Assembly (NCBI RefSeq): GCF_000953635.1
Contig: NZ_LN614830.1
Span: forward strand, 2,905,001-2,969,000
DNA from: Legionella micdadei
Lineage (GTDB): Bacteria; Pseudomonadota; Gammaproteobacteria; Legionellales; Legionellaceae
DNA: 64,000 nucleotides
Reading direction: 5' to 3'
In this document: in pieces, positions 56,298-64,000 of the stretch
Position numbering within the stretch: position 1 is the first letter of the stretch
Layout of the letters: each line of letters opens with the position of its first letter
Program-made: the position numbers and the translations under genes
The notes under the pieces: model-generated
Told to the model about the DNA's origin: nothing
The model's database searches: none
The model's input: the letters and a program-made list of their open reading frames with translations, nothing else

Positions 56298-57449
56298 CTA
56301 CGAACTAAAGATTAGGTCGCGCATTTTAGCACAAACTTCATTCATTACATGGACATTATGAATACTCGCTAACGCAGTAAAGAGGTTTGCTCTTTGTTTA
56401 CTTAAATGATGCAAAAACGCCCGAGAATGATGTTGGCAAGTATAGCATGTGCATGAAGGCATAATAGGTTCTAAGTCACTAGCAAAACATGCTTTTTTAA
56501 TTTGAATGCGCGCATTCTCATAAGGACTTGCAAACCTTAGCCAGTTCCCCTCTTTGATTAATTCCCCACAGTATAACGATCCATGCCGCGCATTTCTTGT
56601 CGGCGCGACACAATCGAACATATCGATTCCTTCAGCTACTACATCCAGCAAATCTTGAGGCGACATCCCTACCCCCATCGTATAACGCGGCTTGTTTTCG
56701 GGTAAGTATTTATTAATCCAACGGATAATATCAATCGTGGTTTTCATATTAAACCCCACTGTTTCACCACCGATGGCTATACCGTCTGGATTCATCGAGG
56801 TAATGAAATCAGCGCTCTCTTGACGTAAATCTTCATAAATCCCCCCTTGCACGATCCCAAATAAAGCCTGAGTTGCCCCGTACCGAGAAGTAGGATATTT
56901 TTGATGATAGTCTATCGATTGCCTAAGCCAACGATGAGTGCGCTTCATGATACGCTTTACCTCTTCCCGCGAACAGTGATCTGGTGTACATTGGTCAAAC
57001 GCCATAATGATGTCAGCACCAATGATTTTTTGTGTTTCAAGCGACATCTCGGGCGTCATATGAATTAGACGGGTGGATCCTGGCAAGCGAAAATGTGCCC
57101 CCTCTTCATCAATACTACAAATTTCTTTATTCTTCGATAGGCTAAAGACTTGGAAACCACCACTGTCAGTTAACATCGGACCGTGCCACCCCATAAAAGG
57201 GTGCATACCTCCAGCTTTCTCAATCACTGACATGCCTGGAGCACAAAGCATGTGATAAGTATTGCCGCCGAGAACAATTTGGCTGCCCGCCTCAAGTAAC
57301 TCCCGAGGGGTCATATTATTCACACCTGCACGAGTCCCTACAGGCATAAACACGGGGGTTAAAAAATCACCATGGGGCGTACTGATGCGCGTCACTCGCG
57401 CTTTAGTGTAAGCATGTTTCTTAATAAGCTCGGAGCTAAACTTATTCAT
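56298..57449 (-). CDS. tgt: Queuine tRNA-ribosyltransferase
   Basis: 383 residues. Replaces G34 of GUN-reading tRNAs with preQ1. 'TDSGGFQVFSLSK' with the catalytic Asp, 'MAFDQCTPD', 'GIVQGG' and 'MGVGMSPQDLL' are typical. A zinc site near the C-terminus reads 'CTCYTCQHHSRAFLHHL' (Cys/Cys/His). Complete. Related queA and yajC genes, often beside tgt, are not in the window. Confidence 0.95.
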   Translation of the reverse strand: MNKFSSELIKKHAYTKARVTRISTPHGDFLTPVFMPVGTRAGVNNMTPRELLEAGSQIVLGGNTYHMLCAPGMSVIEKAGGMHPFMGWHGPMLTDSGGFQVFSLSKNKEICSIDEEGAHFRLPGSTRLIHMTPEMSLETQKIIGADIIMAFDQCTPDHCSREEVKRIMKRTHRWLRQSIDYHQKYPTSRYGATQALFGIVQGGIYEDLRQESADFITSMNPDGIAIGGETVGFNMKTTIDIIRWINKYLPENKPRYTMGVGMSPQDLLDVVAEGIDMFDCVAPTRNARHGSLYCGELIKEGNWLRFASPYENARIQIKKACFASDLEPIMPSCTCYTCQHHSRAFLHHLSKQRANLFTALASIHNVHVMNEVCAKMRDLIFSS

Positions 57450-57585
57450 ATGAAGGTGCTTTAATAATTACAATGGCTGGCGATAATAGCTAACTGGGTG
57501 CTTATTTACCAGTGGATCAAAGGAGGATTTCTTTTAGAGCGTTAGCCACTTCTCCCTCTTGGCAAAATTATCAAAGCTGTGACTA

Positions 57586-58548
57586 TCACTTTGCAACGCT
57601 TTGATGACAAACCATACAACCATATCCAGAATTAAACATTATCGCTTTATCCGGATCAGAAAATTCTTTCTGAAAATTACCAACATTTTCTCTTGCATTA
57701 GTAATGCGTTTTTCTAACATTTCTCGATAAGGCCATTTTGCATAATTTTTATCGAGTTGAGCATTTTTATAGATTACGACCGCAGTTTGCCAATCCCCAG
57801 ATTTAACTAACATATCTCCCATATTCATGAAAAAACCTTCAAAGCCAAAAGGCGCAATCCAAGAATTGAAGCAAGCTCGTTTTTCACCCTGGTCATCTTT
57901 GGTTGGGGGAACACTATAAACAGGATTTTTGCGATCAATTTTACTTCCTTGGCACAAATCAAGAGTGCTCCATTGCCAAGACAAAGCTTCCTTAAAATTT
58001 TTAGAATCGGGGGGCAAAGTTGTCATTGGATAGCCAGCGGTAAAATAATTAAACTCAGGCCAATTATGTATCGCTTTTTTCAATAGGAAATAAGCCTTTG
58101 TTTCCTCGCGCTGATCATGAAAAATTTGTCCTTCGATTAATTGAGTATCTCCTGCAAACCCTTGATAGATAGGATTTTTTTGATCAAGCTGCAACGCATC
58201 AGCCAGGTATTTTCGAGATAATATAATTTCATTAACGATCGTGGGTGATTCATCTTTATTGCGCTGACGCTCAGTAATTTTCCACAAATGAAGAAGTCCC
58301 AGATGAGCAGCAAGTTTTGGATCATTTGGATTTTGTAAATAAGCAGCCATCAATAGGTAGTCCGCTTTAGGAATATCTTGGTAATTTCCGCCGTGCAAGG
58401 TTTCCCAGAAATAATTTTGTGCTTTGGCGGCAAGCTCGCTGTTTGATGCAATTGCCTGCTTTTTGGGGGTGGATATCACCGCAACTTGCTCGCACCCGGC
58501 TAACCAGCAAACAATGATACTTAAACCTATAGTATGAGATAACCGCAT
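57586..58548 (-). CDS. Lipoprotein with TPR-like repeats and a C-terminal CxxCH
   Basis: 320 residues. The lipobox 'WLAGC' at about 15-19 marks a lipoprotein. The middle has helical, TPR-like sequence ('LAAHLGLLHLWKI', 'ADALQLDQKNPIYQ', 'DWQTAVVIYKNAQ'). Near the C-terminus 'YGCMVCHQ' is a C-x-x-C-H haem c site. It would be a membrane-tethered monohaem protein in the periplasm. It lies near dsbB and cytochrome c5, a redox setting. No family recognised; a structural zinc-like CxxCH without haem is also possible. Confidence 0.7.
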   Translation of the reverse strand: MRLSHTIGLSIIVCWLAGCEQVAVISTPKKQAIASNSELAAKAQNYFWETLHGGNYQDIPKADYLLMAAYLQNPNDPKLAAHLGLLHLWKITERQRNKDESPTIVNEIILSRKYLADALQLDQKNPIYQGFAGDTQLIEGQIFHDQREETKAYFLLKKAIHNWPEFNYFTAGYPMTTLPPDSKNFKEALSWQWSTLDLCQGSKIDRKNPVYSVPPTKDDQGEKRACFNSWIAPFGFEGFFMNMGDMLVKSGDWQTAVVIYKNAQLDKNYAKWPYREMLEKRITNARENVGNFQKEFSDPDKAIMFNSGYGCMVCHQSVAK

Positions 58549-58665
58549 AGTGTCCTTCCAGCGGAGAGGTATTAAAATTTTTATAACACGCTAGTTTATC
58601 CCATTGCAAGAAAAGATAACCTTATCACTGCTAATCAGGACTTTTCAAAGTAAAATTCTTATCCC

Positions 58666-59172
58666 CTAAGCAGCAGCAATCTGCTTACGCAAAATCCAAA
58701 AAACAGGAATTGCTACTATTAATAAGAAAAAGAAATAGAGGGCTGCCCAAGCTGGCATGGATAAACCTAACCATTGCCAGGAAATTTCTGCACAATCGCC
58801 TGTCCCCCAGAGAAGAGTGCGCATCACATCGCGCCATGGAAAATAACGAATTAAGATATCGAGATCTGGCATACAGCTAGGTGCTTGGCCAGCAGGAAGG
58901 GATTGAATCCAGAGTTGGCGGCCTGCAAAAAATAGACCGCATGCAGCAACAAACATTTGTAGCCCAGCTATTATTTTGCCTCCTCTTAAGCTGCGGGTAT
59001 TTACCCCAATAAAGCAAATCATAAATAATAACAACACACAAAAACGCTGCATTAAACATAAGGGGCAAGGTGCTAATCCCTTAACATATTGAAAATAAAA
59101 AGAGCTAGCCAGCACAAAGAAGCTCAAAAAAGCAAGCAGCCCTTGTAAACGTCTATAAGTGAACTTACTCAT
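58666..59172 (-). CDS. dsbB: Disulfide bond formation protein DsbB
   Basis: 168 residues, four membrane helices. The first periplasmic pair is 'CPLC' (about 35-38); the second loop has Cys in 'APSCMPD' and 'GDCAEIS'. DsbB reoxidises DsbA and passes electrons to quinone. Its ATG overlaps the cytochrome c stop by 4 bp (ATGA), so the two are coupled. Confidence 0.93.
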   Translation of the reverse strand: MSKFTYRRLQGLLAFLSFFVLASSFYFQYVKGLAPCPLCLMQRFCVLLLFMICFIGVNTRSLRGGKIIAGLQMFVAACGLFFAGRQLWIQSLPAGQAPSCMPDLDILIRYFPWRDVMRTLLWGTGDCAEISWQWLGLSMPAWAALYFFFLLIVAIPVFWILRKQIAAA

Positions 59173-59594
59173 GATTGCGGTAACATATATTGAATTGCAT
59201 TTTTTATCTCTTCATCATTGCACTGCATACAGGTACCTTTCATTGGCATTGCATTCAACCCTTTAATCGCGGAAGCAACAAGCTCATCCAGTGTTTTTTT
59301 ATCAAGACGAGGCTGCCAATCCGCCTTGTCACGAAATTTGGGCGCGCCCGCAACTCCATCGCGATGGCAAGTTGAACAATATTGTTGATAAGTCGCTTGG
59401 CCAAGTGTTTCCTTAGTATTTGTCTCAGATCCCGTTTGAATCAATCGCTGCGTCGAAGAGGGAGTACTTTGCGAGGCTATGTGAATTTCGCCAATTGGCT
59501 TAATTCTATCCTCGATTTGGTGCCTATCCACAGTGTTGAAAGCATAACTACTTAGCGGTAAAGCAACAAGTAAGGCGTAAACACTAAAACGCAT
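59169..59594 (-). CDS. Cytochrome c5-type monohaem protein
   Basis: 141 residues from the ATG at 59594 (GAGGA 7 nt upstream). A signal peptide (about 1-19, ending SSYAFN) precedes a class I cytochrome c with 'YCSTCHRDGVAGAPKF', and near the C-terminus 'MKGTCMQCNDEE', the extra Cys pair of cytochrome c5 that forms a disulfide. Likely a periplasmic electron carrier. Upstream in-frame codons to 59723 are unlikely to be coding. Confidence 0.88.
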   Translation of the reverse strand: MRFSVYALLVALPLSSYAFNTVDRHQIEDRIKPIGEIHIASQSTPSSTQRLIQTGSETNTKETLGQATYQQYCSTCHRDGVAGAPKFRDKADWQPRLDKKTLDELVASAIKGLNAMPMKGTCMQCNDEEIKNAIQYMLPQS

Positions 59595-59886
59595 GATTAA
59601 ATCCTCTACTTCGAATCTAAATGATGATACTGGCAAGTAAATCGTATTTCTAGATTCCTTGTGAAAATAGGCTTTCTTTAAGGAACAAATAGCAATATTG
59701 CCATTAAACCCTGGGCGACTCAAACCCGGCTTAAACTAAATCTGTAAAAACAAGCCAGTATTGTCAAGAATAATTTAGCTTATCACGCGTTATTTGATCT
59801 GCTATAGTTTGCAAGTTTGGTATTCTTCTTGCCAAGCAACCTGCCTTAAGTTATTGCCATTCTACACATTAAAAGGAAGCTCATCC

Positions 59887-60963
59887 ATGGAGCCAACGAT
59901 AACTCTTACCAGAAAACTTGGTATTCCGTTTCCAATTTTCTTAGCGCCCATGGCAGGTTCCACCACACCCAATCTTGTTGCCGCTGTTTCCAATTCCGGA
60001 GGATTAGGTTCTTTTGGGGCAGCCTATATGCCCGCTGGAGACATAAGAACAACTATTCATGAAATTCGCAAGTTAACCAAGCAACCGTTTGCAATTAATC
60101 TTTTTATACCGAACGAGCATTATGCTTCGCCAGAGCAAATTGCCCATAGCTGCACACTCCTCGAGCAAGCATGTACTGAACTAAATTATAAGCCTCAACC
60201 GGTTTCAGCCCCCTATACTCCTCATTTTGAAGAGCAAATGAGTGTGATTGTTGAAGAAAAGGTGCCCGTTTTTAGCTTCATTTTTGGGTTACTTGATAAA
60301 ACCTGGGTAAACAAGTTAAAGAAACAGAATACCCTACTCATAGGCACAGCAACCAATGTCGAAGAAGCGATTTTACTTGAAAAATCAGGGGTAGATATGA
60401 TCGTTGCCCAAGGCAGCGAGGCCGGCGGCCATCGCGGTACTTTTATTGGCAATGCAGAGGACGGATTAATTGGCCTTTTAAGTTTACTTCCTCAGATCAC
60501 GAAATATGTAAAAATTCCTGTCATTGCAGCAGGAGGAATTATGGAGAAAAAAGCCATTTCAGCTGCCTATTTGCTAGGGGCTTCAGGAGTCCAAATGGGG
60601 ACAGCTTTTTTAACCTGCACTGAATCAGAAATTCATCCTATGTACAAACAGGCCTTATTAGAAACCAAAAAGGATAACACAATATTAACCACAGCATTTT
60701 CAGGAAGGTTAGCTCGTGGTATAAGGAACAAATTTATTGAACGCATGTCCGCTCATGCGAAGGACATCCTCCCTTTTCCAGTACAAAACGCGATGACTCG
60801 CGCAATGCGAATTGAGGCAGGCAAGAAAAATTGCACAGATTTTATGTCCATGTGGGCAGGGCAATCAGCCCATTTATGTAAAGAAATTTCTGTTGCAGAA
60901 TTGATAAGGGAACTAATGGAAGGATTTGATAAAATAACTAGGATAAATATAAATAATTCGTGA
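59887..60963 (+). CDS. Nitronate monooxygenase (2-nitropropane dioxygenase family)
   Basis: 358 residues; FMN-dependent TIM-barrel enzyme. The ATG at 59887 has AAGGAAG 7 nt upstream. Seen: 'PIFLAPMAGSTTPNLVAAV' at the start, 'VAQGSEAGGHRG' with the catalytic His, 'PVIAAGGI' and 'GASGVQMGTAF', the FMN phosphate loop. Detoxification of alkyl nitronates is the family role. Precedes the DUF2339 gene by 36 bp. Confidence 0.9.
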   Translation: MEPTITLTRKLGIPFPIFLAPMAGSTTPNLVAAVSNSGGLGSFGAAYMPAGDIRTTIHEIRKLTKQPFAINLFIPNEHYASPEQIAHSCTLLEQACTELNYKPQPVSAPYTPHFEEQMSVIVEEKVPVFSFIFGLLDKTWVNKLKKQNTLLIGTATNVEEAILLEKSGVDMIVAQGSEAGGHRGTFIGNAEDGLIGLLSLLPQITKYVKIPVIAAGGIMEKKAISAAYLLGASGVQMGTAFLTCTESEIHPMYKQALLETKKDNTILTTAFSGRLARGIRNKFIERMSAHAKDILPFPVQNAMTRAMRIEAGKKNCTDFMSMWAGQSAHLCKEISVAELIRELMEGFDKITRININNS

Positions 60964-60999
60964 TAAAATTCCATCGATAATTTGCGTAAGGAGAAACTA

Positions 61000-62625
61000 G
61001 TGGACTTTAGCAAAATTGAAGAGAGTTTAAATGCTATTGAAGCCCGCCTGTCTTTTATCGAAAATAAATTAGAGTTGAGTCCTCAGAAAAAACCATGTGA
61101 AGTTCAACAAGAAACAGAAAAAGATCAAACCTTTAATAAGCCTCTTCGACCTGTTAGGACGGGCAACTGGCTTGGTATAGTTGCAGTAATATGCTTCGTA
61201 TTAGCTGCTGGATTTATCATTAAACTTTCCATCCAATCAGGCTGGTTAACTCCCCAAAAGCAGCTCGTTTTTGCAACTTTATTCGGTCTTGCTCTCATTT
61301 CAACAGGAATCAAACTATTTGAATATGATCTTGCTTATGCAAGTATGTTGCCTGCAGCCGGCGCGATCATTTTGTACATTTCAGTTTTAGGTGCCTACGG
61401 TTATTATCATCTCATTACATTTCAAACTGCAATTGTAATGACAAGCCTTATTTCTGCATTTTGCATTTGGCTCTATATAAAAATTAACCATGATCTCTAT
61501 GCAATTATAGCGGCATTAGGTGCTTTCCTTAGTCCGCTTCTTTTAGAGTTTGATGCTAATGCAATTTTTGCACTTTATTACTATATTATTTGCTCTCTTA
61601 CCTTCGCCACACTTTCCATCTGGGTTCAATCACGAACGTTAACCCTGATTTCTTCTTATTTAGCGATTTCAGTAACTTCTTACATTGGTTTCCAACTCAA
61701 TCAAGATATCTTAATTGCAATAGTATTAGCTCTGTATTATCTCATTTTTTCTATTGGCACTTATTTCCATACCCAATTGACACAAAAGCAATTAACCGAA
61801 AAAGAAGCCTGGAGCTTTTTCCCCGTTCTCCTAATTTTCTACGCAATGGAATATTATTTTATTAACCGTATTCAACCAGCACTCGCTCCTTGGATTTCAC
61901 TCGGCTTCGCATCCCTTCTTGTCGTTCTTTATTTGTCGGCAAAAACATGGTTTCCAGGTCGTCTGCACAGCAGTAGAATAATTATTATTACATTTTCTAC
62001 AATTGTTTGTTTTCATTCTATTTACCTTGAACTTTTGCCGGCCTTTATAAGGCCTTGGCTATTTGTGATTATTATTTTAGGATTTAGTCTTTATAAAAAA
62101 ATAGAACATCCCAAATTCACTCGTACTTTTCTTTTCCCTTTAATTGCTCTTCTGATTGTTCTTGGAATTGAGTACATCAATATACTAAATCATCTAGCGG
62201 GGTCTTTCAGTTTGCCTTGGCTTTTAGTAGGAATAGCCTCTTTTGCAAGCGTTTGGTTAGTCTTAAGAGTTCATCTCGATGATTTTATGATGAAAGACGA
62301 ATACACTTATTACTTTGCCTTAGGCACAGCCCATCTACTTGGGGTAGCCTGGCTCTATCAACTCACTAATCCCTACGGCTCCTTAGCAGTATCGGCTTCT
62401 TGGCTTTTTTATGCAGTGTGCGTAATTGGCTTTGCCTTCATGCACAAAGATAAAATCATGGCGAAATCAACCCTAATGATCTTAACTTTTGCGACAGTTA
62501 AAGCCTTGTTTTATGACGCCTCATCAACACCAACAATTGTACGTATTTTATGCTTAATGCTCACTGGTGTTGTTCTCTATGGCTCAGGATTTCTAATCCG
62601 GAAAATGGCTAGGTGGAATCACTGA
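61000..62625 (+). CDS. DUF2339 polytopic membrane protein
   Basis: 541 residues from the GTG at 61000, with AAGGAG 7 nt upstream. A short coiled-coil N-terminus (about 1-40) is followed by around 14 hydrophobic segments. This is the layout of DUF2339 proteins, whose function is unknown. It is 36 bp after the nitronate monooxygenase gene. Confidence 0.8.
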   Translation: MDFSKIEESLNAIEARLSFIENKLELSPQKKPCEVQQETEKDQTFNKPLRPVRTGNWLGIVAVICFVLAAGFIIKLSIQSGWLTPQKQLVFATLFGLALISTGIKLFEYDLAYASMLPAAGAIILYISVLGAYGYYHLITFQTAIVMTSLISAFCIWLYIKINHDLYAIIAALGAFLSPLLLEFDANAIFALYYYIICSLTFATLSIWVQSRTLTLISSYLAISVTSYIGFQLNQDILIAIVLALYYLIFSIGTYFHTQLTQKQLTEKEAWSFFPVLLIFYAMEYYFINRIQPALAPWISLGFASLLVVLYLSAKTWFPGRLHSSRIIIITFSTIVCFHSIYLELLPAFIRPWLFVIIILGFSLYKKIEHPKFTRTFLFPLIALLIVLGIEYINILNHLAGSFSLPWLLVGIASFASVWLVLRVHLDDFMMKDEYTYYFALGTAHLLGVAWLYQLTNPYGSLAVSASWLFYAVCVIGFAFMHKDKIMAKSTLMILTFATVKALFYDASSTPTIVRILCLMLTGVVLYGSGFLIRKMARWNH

Positions 62626-62647
62626 AAATGTTAGGGAAGGGATAATT

Positions 62648-62747
62648 TAGGCCCTGTTTTGCATGATTAAATAGCTTGTTTTCAAGCATCGGAACCTAAA
62701 AAATCAATTCATTTTAGCCAAGGTAGTAGAAATGTAAACAGGTTCTA
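62648..62747. repeat. Possible 100-bp miniature element with imperfect inverted ends
   Basis: TAGGCCCTGTTT at 62648 and AAACAGGTTCTA ending at 62747 form imperfect 12-bp inverted ends around about 76 bp of AT-rich sequence in the intergenic region before lqsA. No clear target duplication. Weak. Confidence 0.3.
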
Positions 62748-62819
62748 GCATAACCTTGTTATAAATACCTCAATATCGTTACACTGATCCTGTGTAGACC
62801 TAGATGGATAGGGCAATTA

Positions 62820-64000
62820 ATGGCGAAGCACGATGATCAAAATGCGCTGGATGAAGGGCAAACTATATCTTCTGCTCATGCAAGAGGAAAATTTCCGCCT
62901 TTTGTTAATAACGCCATGCAAGAGTATTTTATGGTGCGAGTCAATCAATCTTGGCATGGAAAGCATATTTTAAAAGGAAAGCCCCCCTCAGCAGAAGCTC
63001 TCATATTCTCTAGTAATGATTATTTACATATTAGCCATCATCCTAAACTTATCGAAGCACAAATTAATGCCCTGCGTAAATATGGTAATGGCCAAATGCA
63101 ATCACCCGTATTTTTGAGAGAGGATAGCCTACTTTCTGCTTGTGAACAGGAATTTGCCCAATTTCTCCGCTATCCTGCTGCCTTACTAGCTCAATCGGGT
63201 TGGTGCGCTAATATTGGCTTAATCCAGGCACTTGCTTCGCGAAATTTACCAGTTTATCTCGATTTTTATGCACACATGTCTTTTTGGGAGGGAGTAAAAG
63301 CCGCCAATGCTAAACCAGTTCCCTTTCGCCATAATTCAATACACTCATTGCGCAAACGCTTAGAGCGATATGGCTCAGGAATTATTGCGGTAGACTCCAT
63401 TTACAGCACAACGGGAACCATTAGTCCTCTATTTGAATACATAAGGCTAGCAAAAGAATTTGACTGCGTACTCATCGTGGATGAGTCTCATTCCCTAGGA
63501 ACTCACGGCCCGCAAGGTTGTGGTTTAGTAGCAGAACTTGGCTTATCCGATCAAGTTGATATTGTCACAGCTAGTCTTGCCAAAGCCATTTCTGGCCGAG
63601 GGGGAATAATCGCTGCGAACAATGACCTTATTGAACTTATCCGCAACACTTCCTTACCAATTATTTTCAGCTCAGCGCTAGTGCCCCACGATCTAGCAGG
63701 ATTTTCCGCCTCGCTTTCGATTATTGCTAAGGAAGAGTGGCGGCGTAGTAAACTGCATGATAATGCATTGTTTTTACGAAATCATTTGCTTGATCTTGGC
63801 TTTTATCTTGGGGAGAGTGATTCGCAGATTATTCCTCTTATTACAGGCAGCGAAGCCAATACAATCTGGTTGCGTAATGAACTTGAGAAAGAAGATATTT
63901 ATGGGGCTGTTTTCTGTGCGCCTGCAACACCTAAGAACAATGCTCTAATTCGATTATCAATTTCCGCCAATCATAGTCAAGAAAATCTAATGAAAGTCGT
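62820..64000 (+). CDS. lqsA: LqsA-type alpha-hydroxyketone autoinducer synthase, 3' end cut by window
   Basis: Starts at the ATG at 62820 and is open to the right edge (393 codons seen, so nearly the whole gene). It belongs to the PLP-dependent alpha-oxoamine synthase family like Vibrio CqsA. Seen: 'SSNDYLHISHHP', 'IVDESHSLGTHGPQG' with the PLP Asp and His, and 'VTASLAKAISGRGG' with the Schiff-base Lys. 'GNGQMQSPVFLRE' resembles the CqsA/LqsA branch. It would make a long-chain alpha-hydroxyketone signal such as LAI-1. lqsR and lqsS are expected just beyond the edge. Confidence 0.85.
   Translation, partial: MAKHDDQNALDEGQTISSAHARGKFPPFVNNAMQEYFMVRVNQSWHGKHILKGKPPSAEALIFSSNDYLHISHHPKLIEAQINALRKYGNGQMQSPVFLREDSLLSACEQEFAQFLRYPAALLAQSGWCANIGLIQALASRNLPVYLDFYAHMSFWEGVKAANAKPVPFRHNSIHSLRKRLERYGSGIIAVDSIYSTTGTISPLFEYIRLAKEFDCVLIVDESHSLGTHGPQGCGLVAELGLSDQVDIVTASLAKAISGRGGIIAANNDLIELIRNTSLPIIFSSALVPHDLAGFSASLSIIAKEEWRRSKLHDNALFLRNHLLDLGFYLGESDSQIIPLITGSEANTIWLRNELEKEDIYGAVFCAPATPKNNALIRLSISANHSQENLMKV

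Noticed and set aside
63724-63948. 74-codon plus-strand frame near the right edge
   Set aside because: Out of frame inside the lqsA coding region.

Overview
The window is a chromosomal segment of a Legionella species. The main evidence is the Dot/Icm type IV secretion genes dotA-icmV and icmW-icmX in their usual divergent arrangement, an LqsA-type quorum-sensing synthase at the right edge, several likely secreted effectors, and a conserved gammaproteobacterial core (thrS-infC-rpmI-rplT-pheS-pheT-ihfA, rplM-rpsI, petABC, sspAB, mutL-miaA). The DNA is AT-rich. I cannot name the species.

Layout. 1-9.0 kb: the 3' end of an ankyrin-repeat gene, a glutathione peroxidase, the Dot/Icm genes and an NAD-malic enzyme. 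9.1-16.6 kb: a dienelactone hydrolase overlapping an O-acyltransferase, then a very large membrane-type protein built from about 17 glycine/proline-rich modules, encoded partly by a near-perfect 603-bp tandem duplication. 16.6-22.0 kb: six tightly packed minus-strand genes (ATP-grasp ligase, DmpG-like aldolase, alpha/beta hydrolase, beta-decarboxylating dehydrogenase, RraA-like protein, amidohydrolase-like protein). This looks like an uncharacterised small-molecule pathway and is the best candidate for a new system. 22.2-29.0 kb: three secreted proteins including a GH18 chitinase, a LuxR regulator with an AmpG-like transporter, and a PPP-type phosphatase that is probably a Dot/Icm effector with a PmrA-like box. 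29.0-49.3 kb: housekeeping genes on the minus strand (LPS heptosyltransferase, tRNA modification, mismatch repair, cell-wall amidase, metabolite repair, stringent starvation proteins, cytochrome bc1, ribosomal proteins, translation factors, tRNA synthetases, tRNA-Val). 49.3-64 kb: a possible GGA-motif small RNA, an HTH/sensor/transporter cassette, a serine hydrolase, a TRIC channel, ppiB, tgt, a periplasmic redox group (dsbB, cytochrome c5, haem-motif lipoprotein), a nitronate monooxygenase, a DUF2339 membrane protein and lqsA.

How the parts connect. The secretion machinery (IcmV/W/X, DotA) could export the effector candidates in the same window. Sequence signals suggest control by CpxR-like sites at icmV/icmW, a PmrA-like box at the phosphatase, and possibly a CsrA-binding small RNA near tRNA-Val. 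LqsA synthesises the alpha-hydroxyketone signal that feeds the same virulence-switch network. Several starts are non-AUG (infC ATT; TTG in three genes; GTG in two; a possible ATA), and these were chosen from Shine-Dalgarno position and reading-frame context. All functional calls come from reading motifs by eye; no database search or computation was run.
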